Shown: positions 1-10,900 of the stretch, piece by piece | Position numbering within the stretch: the stretch's first letter is position 1 | How the letters are laid out: every line of letters starts with the position of its first letter | Source: Protea cynaroides | Lineage: Eukaryota; Streptophyta; Magnoliopsida; Proteales; Proteaceae | DNA length: 64,000 nucleotides | Direction of reading: 5' to 3' | Assembly (NCBI GenBank): GCA_028583415.1 | Contig: CM053265.1 | Span: forward strand, 33,321,294-33,385,293 | The notes under the pieces: model-generated | Database searches by the model: none | Told to the model about the DNA's origin: nothing | The model's input: the letters and a program-made list of their open reading frames with translations, nothing else | Translations under genes and position numbers: made by a program

Positions 1-1358
1 TGAGTTAGAGATAGAGCTAAAGTGCTAAGACCCGCCAAAGGTTAACGTTTATTGACGTCCTCATCACACCTCCCCTGATACTCGCTCGCATCAAGTACAT
101 CAACCACACACATACAAGCTCATGCCTATTCCTATCATCATCATCATCATCATGTTATAAACAATAAAGTAAATATGCATGAACAAGTAATAGAATATTG
201 GATGGCATGCTGTATGCACATTACAAACATATTTTCATAGAATCAAACATGGCATAGGACTCAAGAATTAGAAAACAGTTTATTATTAACCGATTTAGTT
301 TGGAGTTAAGGTTCCTCACCTTAGTTTGCTATAAGATACTTTTCCAAGCTTTAAAATCACCTCTACAGTGTTATTATAATGCTAGCAAACCTAACAAAGT
401 CGATAGAATTTAATTAAAATTAATTCCAAATTTAAAAACCATGCTGTTAACTGAGGGTCGATGCTCAGGATACATAGGGTCAATGGGTCTATCGACCCTA
501 CCCTCTGTCTGAACTTTCCGAATGCTGAGGGTCGATGGTCAGGGTGCCTAGGGTCGATGGGTCTATCGACCCTGTGTGCGACCCTCGGTGCACTCTTGTC
601 CAATTTCCACTTTTTTATTCATTCTTCGTGTTTGGGGTCCTATGGCTTGCTTCCACATTCCATTAAACATTCATTCCATGGTCTGAAACCATGATTCATC
701 CTCCTAGATGGCTTTCATGCATTATCCTAGGGTTTTCCATGAAAACCTAACCATGAATGGATGGTTTGGGTTTCTCCGAAATCCTACACTCAACCATATC
801 TAAGCTAAGGTCTGTAGAAACTCATGGAATTAGTATCCATACCTAAGAAGATTACTTTTCTCTGGAAATTCTTCTCCTTTTTTCTAAGTCTTCTTCCTTG
901 TCTCTTTTCTTCCTCTTTTCCTTGTTCTCTCTTTCTCTCAATTCAATTAGGGTTGTGAAAGGATTGAAAGTGGCTTAGGGACGTCCTTTAAATAGAGTAG
1001 GAATGTCCTATAATAGTCCCATTGGGATTTCAAAAGAATCCCAATCGAAAATTAGGAACTTTCCTAATTTCAGTTTCGGCGGAAAGTGAGGGTCGATGAG
1101 AGGGTCGATGATCCCGTCGACCCTATGGTCTGACACTGTCCGACCCTCTCCCAAATTTTAAGGGTCTGAGTTTCTGATTTGGGAGGGTCGACCCTGTTTA
1201 GCTGGGTATGCGACCCTTCCTATATTTTAAGTATTTTTGGGTCGATTTGATACCTGGGATCTCGCTCTCCTTCACGCCCTTGGTCCATTTTCCTCGACCA
1301 TGATGGGTGAACCTGGTTCAAGGTGGTAAGACCGGGTTAGTTTGACACGGGTCTTACA
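1..1358 (-). repeat. 3' LTR of element B, partial
   Basis: It ends ...GGGTCTTACA, the inverse of the TGTAAGACCC start seen in element A. It aligns without net length change to 21537-22894. It contains a GGGTCGA motif cluster at about 455-590, a second at about 1085-1235, and a TATA-like stretch near 990-1000 on the minus strand. The part holding the conserved 122 bp exon lies before base 1. Confidence 0.95.
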
Positions 1359-1783
1359 ACTCCCCCCAACTTATAAAAATTTTGTCCTCGAAATTGGACG
1401 TACCTTCTGAATCAAATAAGTGAGGGTATTGCTTCCGCATAGCATTTTCTTCTTCCCATGTAACTTCTTCCATGTCTCTACTATTCCATGTGACCTGAAC
1501 ATAGTAGATATCTCTGTTGCGTAGACGTTGAAACTTTCGACTAGTGATTTCTGTTGGTGTTACTTCAAATGTCAAATCATCAGTCAACTCCGGCAAATCC
1601 ACTGTCAAAACATGCGTTGGGTCTTTGACATACTTCTTCAGTAAGGAAATGTGAAATACGTCATGCACGCTTGACATAGACGGTGGTAGTGTTAACTGAT
1701 AAGCTACTTTTTCACGCTTAGCCAGAATTTCATATGGCCCAACATATCTTGGACTTAGTTTCCCTTCTTGTCCGAACCTCTTC
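1354..1783 (-). pseudogene. pol: Element B pol, C-terminal piece (integrase end and chromodomain)
   Basis: This codes for the integrase C-terminal region and a chromodomain-like segment ending in a YPHLF motif. It is the downstream part of the pol gene at 13719-16761, cut off by insertion of element A. The unspliced stop TAA (1354-1356) lies inside the LTR end. Directly after the chromodomain a strong donor, AGAAG|GTACGT, is present on the minus strand, with the intron beginning at 1403. Its expected acceptor in the left LTR lies outside the window. Confidence 0.9.
1779..1783. other. Target-site duplication of element A, left copy
   Basis: TCTTC lies immediately before the LTR start TGTAAGACCC. 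The identical TCTTC lies at 13714-13718, after the other LTR. The duplication falls inside the integrase gene of element B. Confidence 0.95.
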
Positions 1784-2146
1784 TGTAAGACCCATGTCAA
1801 ACTAACCCGGTCTTACCACCTTGAACCAGGTTTACCCATCATGCTCGAGTCAAGTGGACCAAGGGCATGATGGAGATCGAGATCCCACGTATTAAATCCA
1901 CCCAAAAACACTTAAAATAAGGGAAGGGTCGCATACCCAGCCAAGTAGGGTCGGACCTCCCAAAACAGAAAGTCAGACCCTCAGATTTGAAGGGAGGGTC
2001 GGACAGCTTAAGACCCTAGGGTCGACGGGATCATCGACCCTCTCATCGACCCTTGGTTTCTGACGAAACTGAAATTAGGAAATTTCTTAATTTTCGGTTG
2101 GGATTCTTTCCAAATATCAATGGGATTATTATAGGACATTCCTAGT

Positions 2147-2156
2147 CTATTTAAAG
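2147..2156 (+). promoter_or_regulatory. LTR TATA-like box
   Basis: CTATTTAAAG sits about 365 bp into the LTR. The homologous position in E and D reads CTATAAATAG on the coding strand, the plant TATA consensus, so a core promoter here is well supported. Transcription would be expected to start about 30 bp downstream, making U3 about 400 bp. The 3' LTR has the same box near 11775. Confidence 0.75.
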
Positions 2157-2290
2157 GACGTTCCTAAGCCACTTTCACTCCTTTCATAACCCTAATTGAA
2201 TTGAGAGAAAGAGAGAAGAGGGAAAAGAGGAAGAAAGGAGGCAAGGAAGAAGACTTAGCAAAAAGGAGAAGAATTTGCAGAGAAAAGTAA

Positions 2291-2306
2291 TCTTCTCAGG
2301 TATGGA
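2291..2306 (+). promoter_or_regulatory. Predicted 5' splice donor in LTR leader
   Basis: TCTTCTCAG|GTATGG, with the intron starting at 2300. The AG|GTATG core is kept in B (22391), C (27002), D (44742) and E (58227), although sequence around it diverges. In element A no ATG occurs between the expected transcription start and this donor. Likely acceptors are the one before gag (6638) or the one in the LTR (3696). Confidence 0.6.
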
Positions 2307-2988
2307 TACTAATTCCATGAGTATCTACAGACCTTAGGTTAGATATGGTTGAGTGTAGGATTTCGGAGAAACCCAAACCATCCATCCATGGTTAGGTTTT
2401 CATGTAAAACCATAGGAGGATGCACGAAAACTATTTAGATGGATTATACATGGTTCTAGACCATGGAATGACTGTTGAATGAATGTAGGAAGTAAGCCAT
2501 AGGACCCAAACATGAAGAATGGATTTAAAAGTAGAAATTGGACCAGAGTGCACCAAGGGTCGCAGCGAGGGTCGATAGGCCATCTGATCCTAGGTGTTTC
2601 TGACCATCGACCCTCAGCATTCGGGAAGTTCAGAATGGAGGGAGGGTCGATAGACCCATCGACCCTAGCATCGACCCTAGCATCGACCCTCAGTTGACAG
2701 AATGGTTTTAAATTCTGAATTAATTCTTATTTAATTTTATCGACTTTGTTAGGTCTGCTAGCAATCTAATAACATTGTAACGGTGATTTTAAAGCTTGGG
2801 AAATATCTATTAGCATGCTAAGGTGAGGAACCTTAACCCCAAACGAAATTGCTTAATATTAAACTGTTTTCTATTTCTTGAGTCCTATGCCATGTTTGAT
2901 TCTATGCAAATATGTTGTAATGTGCATACAGCATGCCATCCAATATTTTTATTACTTGTTCATGCATATTTACTTTATTTTTTATAAC

Positions 2989-3020
<32 letters not shown>

Positions 3021-3696
3021 AGGAATAGGCATGTGCTTGTATGTGTGTGGTTGATGTGCTTGATGCGAGCGAGTATCAGGGTAGGTATGATGAGAACGTC
3101 AATAAACGTTAACCTTTGGCGGGTCTCAGCACTTTAGCTCTATCTCTAACTCAAGTCTTGTGCATTGGCATCGTCGTATCGCCATTACCTTAGCAGAACT
3201 ATTATGTCGTAGAGTATCAGGGGAGGTGGTCTCGGTCCTTGTAGTCTCTGACTCTACCGGGGGGCCTTAGCTCTATCTCTATGGGCATTCTGAGGGATGC
3301 TGAGGTGAGGCCGTGGATACACTGTTTGGCATTAGGATTGGTTAGTAGCGAGCCCAGTTTGCAAGCCCTCGCTAACAGGGGCTTACGTGTTGATATAGCA
3401 TTATATAGCAATAAACGTTAACCTTTGTTGTATAATGTTATGGTAGGGTGGATGGGGACGACGATAATTGTTAACATTCGGGCGGGCTTCCACACCCTGT
3501 GTATAGAGGCGGTTTCAATAAACGTTAACCTTTGACCTCCCAACCTTTCTATTGCACATTGCAAACTATAAACCAAAGACCAAAGATATGTATTGACTTT
3601 TTGCACGCATATGTATTGTTGCATTGTTTTGGCTACTCACTGAGCCGTGTTGTGTGCTCACCCCTCGATGTCGAATATTTTTATTTGATGATGCAG

Positions 3697-3818
3697 GTTA
3701 TACAGTTGAAGATTTTATGAATGCGTCAGCATATGGGAATGTAGCAGCTATGGAAGTTGGAGCTGAAGATGATACACACGACTCCTCTTGCGAGTGCAAC
3801 TCGTGTGTATTTGACTAG
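3697..3818 (+). CDS. LTR-borne 122 bp exon, 5' LTR copy of element A
   Basis: This is an open frame of 33 codons from ATG 3717 to TAG 3816-3818, extending upstream in frame to the acceptor GATGCAG|GT at 3696. In the 3' LTR the same exon is the predicted last exon of pol. Here, in the 5' LTR, it could only be used by a transcript spliced within the LTR or remain untranslated. The product is acidic and ends in a Cys-rich tail with a C-x-C-x-x-C pattern. Nine LTR copies in the window keep exactly 122 bp from acceptor to stop. Confidence 0.7.
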
Positions 3819-4108
3819 ATATTTTTATAGGTTTCTTTATTGGATTTATAGGACATGTATTTGGTATTTAATTAATTATGTCTCAGTTAAACACAAAATA
3901 ATTTGCTATTATTTATGAATATCATTTTAGTTCTCAGTTCATTTATTTATAAGACTTCCGCTATTGTGTATTTACTCTGATTATAATGGTGAGTATATGA
4001 AGGTTTAGGTAACGCGGGGATAGCCTATTTGAGATCCTGGTTGAACCGTTGGTTATTTAGTGGTTCATCACACCATTCTGAAATGTATGAAATTGGGGTG
4101 TGACAACT

Positions 4109-4120
4109 TGGTATCAGAGC
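4109..4120 (+). other. Primer binding site, initiator Met tRNA
   Basis: TGGTATCAGAGC, three bases after the LTR end. This is the standard plant match to the 3' end of initiator Met tRNA, used to prime minus-strand DNA synthesis. Confidence 0.95.
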
Positions 4121-4382
4121 ATCTCAGGCCTTGCCCGCTGATCTATCATACATTCACAGCAATAGTGAACTGAGATAGGATAAAATAAAAACAATAATAT
4201 TAACAGATTATAAGCACAAGTGACGTTGAGACCAAATTTAAAAAGGGAATAATACATTTATTAAAAGGAGAATCAAGTTGACATACAATGAGAGCGAAAC
4301 AAAGAGTAAATATATATCTAAAACAGAGTACAGTCCACAACCCGGATAGTAACTCTGTAGTACACGGAAATGTAAAGTACAA

Positions 4383-5729
4383 TCAGGAAGCTGGAGGCGA
4401 AGGAGGAGGTGGAGCCTCACGATCTCTATCGTAGTCCTCAGCGTAGACTCTAGTCAACCAGGCTATCTGAGTTTGGGTCGTCTGTAGACTAGCTGTGAGA
4501 TCGGCTACTCTCCTGTCAGTCACACGCTGGATCTCCATGAGCTCATCTATCCGCGCGTCAGATGTGTGCTGAGCAGCCAACAGCTCATCCACTCTCATGC
4601 GCTAAGCATCTAGCAACTCCTCCATCCTCAGGTCCGATCTGCGCTGAGTCTCTCTGATCTCGCGCAATATCTCCATCATATCAGAAGGTGGGCGTGAAGG
4701 ACCAGCATCATGAGAAGGACTGGTCTCGGGTACCGAAGCCGCCGCAGCAGAAGTACCAGCCCTATCCGCATGCGTGGGTGATGGCGGTGGTATCGCATCG
4801 ACATCCATATATAAGCGATCATCATCGACCGGATCCCCACGAGCCCTAGTAGCAGCCTCAGCATCAGCCATCTTAACCCGAGTGTGAGGGCGCACCATCG
4901 CGTTCCTATCCTCATCACTAACCTCTGCATCTCGTAGCCCCATCTTGCAGATAGCCTCCCAATCTAGAGGCGACGAGAAGGTCTTCTCCTGGATCTTCTC
5001 ATCTACTAGATCCACCCCCAGACGGGTCAGTAGCACTGTAATCATGCGTCCATAGGGTAGATTACCCCTATGACCGGACAATGTAGCACTAATCATCGTC
5101 CGCATGATGATGTAAGGAAGGCAGACCGGCTGGCGAGTACAGATGCAATAGATCAAGAACTGGGTCAGCTGAGACACCCTCTCATAGTGGCCACTCTGCG
5201 GGATCAGATTATGCGGGATAATCTTGCAGAAAACCCGTGGAGCTGAACGCAAGTAGCAAGCTCTCATCTGCCATCTATCGAGACGGAGCAACTGGTTGTC
5301 GATCTCTGCTCTCATCTCCATCTCAACAAACTGTGGCTCTCCCGGCGCACAGTACACCATGGGGCCATCATAGGCAATGCCCAACAGATCGGCCAGCTGC
5401 CGATAATCAAAGGAGATGTGCACCCCCTTGACGTAACTAGTGATGCGCAACTCCTGACCGTGCTCAACATCATTGTAATTCCCCACTACCTGGAGATTAC
5501 AATAGAACTGGCGCACCAAATCTGGACAGGTGCACGCATCGTAGGTGATGACAGGGAGCCACCCCATATCACCGAATGCTCCCTCTACATTGAACAAGGC
5601 TAGCTCAGCCAAGTTCACCATGCGACCCCCTTCCACTTTCTTACAGGCGTAGTCAGCATACTGTGCCTCGGCTTCGTTCGAACGGAAGCGTAGTGGATCA
5701 CGCAATCTTGGCACTTTGGTACGGGCCAT
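4383..5729 (-). pseudogene. Antisense additional ORF (aORF) of element A, one internal stop
   Basis: A protein of about 448 residues encoded opposite to gag-pol, between primer site and gag. ATG is at 5729. The frame is open to an internal stop near 4599-4601 and then continues to TGA/TAG at 4383. The N-terminal two thirds (W-L-P-V-I-T-Y-D-A, Q-F-Y-C-N-L, S-Y-V-K-G-V, L-L-G-I, H-N-L-I-P-Q-S-G-H) resemble the 'putative plant transposon protein' domain (I recall it as Pfam PF20167). About residues 330-430 are rich in Glu, Leu and Arg heptads and look coiled-coil. The tail is Pro-rich. B and E carry homologues at the same place and C the C-terminal half, so it is a standard part of the family. 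Its function is unknown. Confidence 0.8.
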
Positions 5730-5734
5730 AGTAT

Positions 5735-6157
5735 CTGCAAAAATAAGAAGGAGAAAAGAAATAAGGAGTTAATAGGATAAAAATCCAAAAAATTTAAAAT
5801 AGAAGCCCATTCCACACCATATAAGTGGGCATGAGAACTTACGTAAGTTAAAACATATCCTACAATCTACATGCAGTAGGAAATTTAAACTAATGATGTC
5901 CAATTTGGAGAAATTCAAGAAAAATCAAAAATTTCGATAAATTAGGGCAAAAAGAGAAAAAATTAAGTTTCTCGATAACCAACCGATGAAACTCAAAAAT
6001 TTCTGAGGGCTTTCGTTCCTCAAGACCCCAACAACAAAAGCCCCCAATAAAAATCGAATTTTTACGGTTGGAAAAAGTTTAATTTGGAAAATACGAGCTA
6101 AATGGGCAAAAACCTAGAAAAGAAAACCTAAAAACAGGAAAAGTTGGGAAATTATAC
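5735..6157 (-). other. Predicted 5' UTR intron of the aORF, element A
   Basis: The donor CTACAG|GTATAA (6157) and acceptor TTTTTGCAG (5735) give 423 bp, ending six bases before the aORF ATG. Introns of 443 bp (B) and 442 bp (E) occupy the same position with conserved ends. This intron also contains the otherwise gene-free spacer, with conserved AT-rich sequence but no other gene that I can see. Confidence 0.6.
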
Positions 6158-6309
6158 CTGTAGAGGTGATGTGGATGTCGAAACTCGTACTAAGAATGAT
6201 CCACAATAGCGAAGTAACACTGTAGCAACTCGGAGAGTAGAGACGAGTCGAAACGGAGGAGGAATAGTGAGAATTGACCCAGAATCGGATCTTAAAAATC
6301 TGATTTTTG

Positions 6310-6530
6310 GCCCGAGGGTCGGACGATTCGACTGACACCATCGACCCTCGGATCGAACCTCCCATCGACCCTTGGCTCTCGGGAATCTGACAGAAAATCG
6401 AGGTTCGGACTGAGGGTCGGACACCCATCGACCCTCGCATCGACCCTCAGCTCTCGGGAAGAACAGGTCATTCCCAGGGTCGAATACCAAGGGTCGGACA
6501 TACCAGCGACCCTCACCATCGACCTACATA
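6310..6530. promoter_or_regulatory. GGGTCGA/TCGACCC motif cluster between aORF and gag
   Basis: About ten near-copies of GGGTCGA or its complement TCGACCC lie in both orientations. The cluster is upstream of the predicted aORF first exon and upstream of gag, so it sits in a divergent promoter position. The same motif clusters in U3 and R of the LTR. Confidence 0.55.
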
Positions 6531-6630
6531 GAAAAGACAGTATTTATTTCAGAATGAATTGGAGATTTTGAATTTTATATCGGTTAGGGTGCCTACATGA
6601 AGTATAAATAATTTCTCACTGATTTTGATG

Positions 6631-6640
6631 ATTTTCAGGC
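6631..6640 (+). promoter_or_regulatory. Predicted 3' splice acceptor upstream of gag
   Basis: GATTTTCAG|GC ends at 6638, 24 bp before the gag ATG. B has TTTTCAG|GC at 18097 and E has TTTTTAG|AC at 53857, at matching distances. Splicing from the LTR donor at 2299 would remove the rest of the LTR, the primer site and the antisense aORF. In element A this would make the gag ATG the first ATG of the message. Confidence 0.5.
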
Positions 6641-6662
6641 ACCACCCATCCCAAAAGTAAAT

Positions 6663-7916
6663 ATGTCTGGACGTAGAGTTACCCGACAGACCCGAAATAC
6701 AGTCCCACCACCACCACCAGTGGAGGAGACTAGCCAAGAGAATAACCACGCACAGGGAAATCCAGAACCAATAGGCCCTAAAAATTTTCCACCTCCACCA
6801 CCGGAGCTAGCAACTGTGGTTATGAACCTAGCTCAGCAGCTACAGCAGATGCAACACGCACAAGCTCAAATGCAGGTTGCGATGGGAGTTATGTTTCAAG
6901 CCACCCAGGCTGCAACCATGCACACTGGGCAAGCTAGTGCAGCACCAATGGGTAATCACCCAGCTCAATAACACCCCAACAACCAGCTGCACCAATTCTA
7001 GTGCAAGTCCCAGAAGCAGCCCAAGGGAACTATCAGTATCCACCCCCTATGTTTGGGGCAAACCCCCCAAAACCAACTGGATCACTCCCGACTAGTAGAG
7101 AGATTTTTGAAAATGAAACCAAGAGAATTCAATGGCAAGCCGTCTAATCCACTGTGGCCAACACACTGGATAGACGAGATGGAAAGGAACTTCCTTATGA
7201 TGACTATCACTGAGGAAGAGAAAGTACTATGCGCCACCTTCATGCTCAAAGGTGACACACACCATTGGTGGAAATCTACAAAGACATACTTATTGACCAA
7301 GCACGCCCTACTGACATGGGCTATATATAAAGAAGCATTCTTCGAGAAGTATTTCCCAAGAAGCTTCAGAGATTCAATGGAGAAAGAGTTCTTGAGTCTG
7401 TACCAGGGGCCGATGTCCGTAGACTCATATCAACAGCGTTATGAAGAACTATTTTTCTTCGCACCGGCTAGCATGCAAGAGGAAGATACAAAAACCCGTA
7501 GGTTTGTCGCGGGACTAAGAGGAAGCATAAGAGAAAATGTTATGGGTTTGGAAAAGAAGATTTACAACGAAGCTGTCCAAATTGCTCGAATAATTGAATC
7601 GAGCCAGAAGGAGAGCTATTTCTCCCAGAACAGAGGAATCAAGAGACCAGCCGGAAACTCCTACAACGGAGGCAATAATAGGACGTATAAACCTTTTCGT
7701 CCTCAGAATTTTGCCACTGCACCAAAGTCTACTGCAGCAGCTCAACCACAGCCAAAGCCAAATTCTGAAGCCCCGAAGTGTTATAACTGCAACCAACCAG
7801 GGCATATGGCAAGAGAGTGCCCAAAACCCAAGAAGCAACTACATCAAGGACGGGTATATGCTGTTACATCAGAGGATGCAGCCGCATCGCCCGATGTGGT
7901 CACAGGTATGACCTAA
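6663..7916 (+). pseudogene. gag: Element A gag, frameshifted
   Basis: Gag is the capsid/nucleocapsid polyprotein. ATG is at 6663. The N-terminus matches gag of element B, with a Pro-rich stretch and a Gln-rich segment. A one-base loss near 6965 stops the frame at 6971, and a second frame change follows before about 7070. The remaining frame (7053-7916) carries the retrotransposon gag core and a CCHC zinc knuckle of the form C-x2-C-x4-H-x4-C. It ends at TAA 7914, a few codons past the intron donor at 7905/7906. Confidence 0.9.
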
Positions 7917-7975
7917 ACTTTTAAGATTATAATTACATTGATTGAGTATGTAGACTAAGTAAAAACGAATCACTG
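7906..7975 (+). other. Gag/protease mini-intron, acceptor lost
   Basis: The donor CACAG|GTATGACC is intact. The acceptor position reads CACTG instead of CACAG, so AG has become TG. The length is 70 bp, as in B. A GACTAAG stretch suits a branch site. Splicing would have joined the gag and protease frames in phase; this copy has probably lost that ability. Confidence 0.65.
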
Positions 7976-10900
7976 GTATCGTACCTATTAATGGCATACC
8001 CACCAGAGTACTCTTTGATTCAGGAGCTACTCATTCATTTATATCTGTGTCGTTTGAAAAGAAGACCAATCTTCCCATCAAAACATTAGATTACAAATTA
8101 CTTGTACGGTCACCGATGGGATTAGAAGTGGAATTAGAGAAATGTTATGGGCCATGTCCAGTTCTCATTGGTGAGAAAACCTTGGATGCAACCTTAATAC
8201 AACTTGAGATGGCAGACTTTGACGTCATCTTGGGAATGGACTGGTTAGCTCGGCATTCTACAAACCTGTTATGCGCCGAGAAGAAGCTAACGTTCAAAGA
8301 CAAAGAAGGAGTAGAATTCAATTTCTCGGGAACCAAACTTCCCCGAAGACTCAAGCTCATACTTTCCGCATTGAAGGCTAAGAAGTGCCTTGAAAAGGGA
8401 GCGGTTGGATATCTAGTATCAGTGGTCGACCTAACCAAGGACGTGCCACAAATGGAAAATATTGATGTCGTACGAGATTTTCCTGATGTATTTCCGGAGG
8501 AACTACCCAGATTACCGCCCGACCGTGCCACGGAGTTTGTAATAGACCTAATACCCGGAGCCGCACCAGTATCTAAAGCACCGTATAGAATGGCTCCTAC
8601 TGAACTGAAGGAATTAAAAGTGCAATTACAAGAACTGCTGGACAAGGGTTATATTAGACCCAGTATATCTCCATGGGGAGCACTTGTTGTTCGTAAAGAA
8701 GAAGGATGGTAGTGTTCGGTTATGCATCGACTATAGAGAGTTGAATAAGCTGACAATCAAGAATCGATATCCACTACCCAGGATCGATGACTTGTTCGAT
8801 CAGTTACAAGGAGCGAAGGTATTCTCAAAGATCGATCTTCGATCAGGCTATCATCAACTGAAGATTAAAGAAGGTGACATCCCGAAGACAGCTTTCAGGA
8901 CAAGATACGGACATTATGAGTTCCTAGTGATGTCCTTCGGATTAACTAATGCACCGGCAACATTCATGGAACTTATGAACCGGGTTTTCCACGATATGTT
9001 GGATACGTTGGTTATAGCATTTATTGATGACATATTGGTGTACTCCAAAGACAAGGAAACCCATGTTAAGAACCTAAACGCAGCCCTACAGCGTTTAAGG
9101 AAAGAGAAGTTATACGCCAAATTTTTGAAGTGTGAGTTTTGGCTAAGTGAGGTCGCCTTTGTAGGCCATGTAGTATCCGCTGAAGGAATCAAAGTGGACC
9201 CCAGCAAGATCGAGGCTATCGTAAATTGGGAAGCACCAAAGAGCGTTTCAGAAATTAGAAGTTTTCTGGGTCTAGCTGGTTATTATCGGAGATTCGTAGA
9301 AGACTATTCTCGGATTGCCGTACCTCTCACCAGTTTGACCAAAGAAAGGAGAAAAGTTTGTATGGACGGATAAGTGTGAAAAGAGTTTTCAAACACTGAA
9401 GACCAGATTGATATCCGCCCCAATTTTGACCATTCCCATTCCAGGACAGACATTTACCTTATACACTGATGCATCGGGATTGGGATTAGGATGTGTGCTT
9501 ATGCAAGGAGAGCAAGTAGTTGTGTATACCTCGAGACAGTTGAAGGTACATGAGAAAAATTACCCCACTCATGATTTGGAGTTAGCGGCAGTAGTACATG
9601 CTGTCAAGATATGGAGACACTACCTATACGGAGAGAAATTTCAGATTAAGTCGGACCATAAAAGTCTTACTTATCTATTTAATCAGAAGGAGTTGAATAT
9701 GAGACAAAGAAGATGTCTGGAACTATTGAAAGACTATGATTGTGATATCCAGTATCATCCGGGAATAGCGAACATAGTAGCAGATGCATTGAGCAGAAAA
9801 GCAATGATAAAATCTCAAGGAGAAGCTAGCACAACTGCAGCAATGTATACCAACGGAATGGTGTTTAATTACGGCAACGAACAATATGTGATAGATACAA
9901 CGGATGAATCAGCTAGCCAAAGGTTTATTCATCGATTTTCAAATATGTTCGCGGCATTGAAGATTATACCGGATATAGTGGACGAAGTGAAGATAGCTAT
10001 CAAAGCAGATCCTTATCTGAGAACAGTACAAGAAGATATTGGGAAATGTAGGACCAACTCTTAGTTCACCTTAGATAACGAGAAGGTACTGAGATATAAA
10101 GGAAGAATATGTGTACCTGAAATAGAAAATATGGACATTAGACACCGACTGATGAAGGAAGCCCATACCACCGTCTACTCGATACATCCTGGAAGTACAA
10201 AAATGTATCATGATCTAAAGAAACTGTATTGGTGGAGGGGGATGAAGGCAGATGTAGCCAAGTTCGTGTTTCAATGCCTAAATCGTTAGAAGGTAAAGGC
10301 AGAATGACAAAGACCCGCAGGACTGTTGTAGCCATTACCGGAACCAGCATGGAAGTGGGACTGCATCACTATGGACTTCGTTACAGGACTACCATTGACT
10401 CCTCGAGTAGTTGACGCAGTTTGGGTGGTTGTGGACCGTCTGACTAAGACAGCTCGCTTCATACCAATACGACCCCAGTATACACTGGAAAGGTTAGCAA
10501 AGTTGTATGTGGATAATATTGTTCGGTTACATGGTGTTCCAGAAAGCATTGTGTCCGATAGAGATCTACGATTTACTTCCAAATTTTGGGAAGGACTGCA
10601 AAAGGCTATGGGTACAACATTGAAGTTCAGTACTGCATTCCACCCACAGACAGACGGACAATCGGAGCGTACAATCCAGATTTTAGAAGATATGCTACGG
10701 GCATGTGTGATTGATTTCAAAGGATCATGGGATGAAAAGTTACCATTTATCGAGTTCGCTTACAATAACAACTATCAGGCTACTATACAGATGTCACCTT
10801 ATGAAGCACTGTATCGCAGGAAGTGTCGAACTCCCTTGTTTTGGAATGAAGTTGGAGAACGTAGTATTGTTGGACCGGAATTTGTTGAAGAGACTTGTCG

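Larger units (their letters stand above)
1784..4105 (+). repeat. 5' LTR of element A
   Basis: It starts TGTAAGACCC and ends GGGGTGTGACA, 2322 bp. Visible parts in order: a GGGTCGA cluster (1925-2055), TATA-like box (2147-2156), splice donor (2299/2300), second GGGTCGA cluster (2565-2700), a short ATG-type trinucleotide run (about 2990-3020), repeats of the AATAAACGTTAACCTTTG motif at 3101, 3410 and 3517 with a decayed one near 3462, AGAGATAGAGCTA-type motifs, and the conserved 122 bp exon 3697-3818. Confidence 0.96.

Noticed and set aside
461..694. Small ORFs in LTR U3 and R regions (for example 391-603, 2512-2697, 3217-3411, 12825-13019, 21928-22152)
   Set aside because: They are not kept in length or frame between LTR copies, in contrast to the 122 bp exon.
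3624..3696. Coding extension of the LTR exon upstream of the acceptor (V-D-D-A-G side)
   Set aside because: The frame is open in A, C and E, but the sequence behaves like an intron end: it is not kept in F or D, whereas the acceptor itself is.
8145..8645. Antisense frames over pol (for example 8145-8645, 17317-17655, 51916-52215)
   Set aside because: Shadows of pol or gag coding sequence on the other strand.
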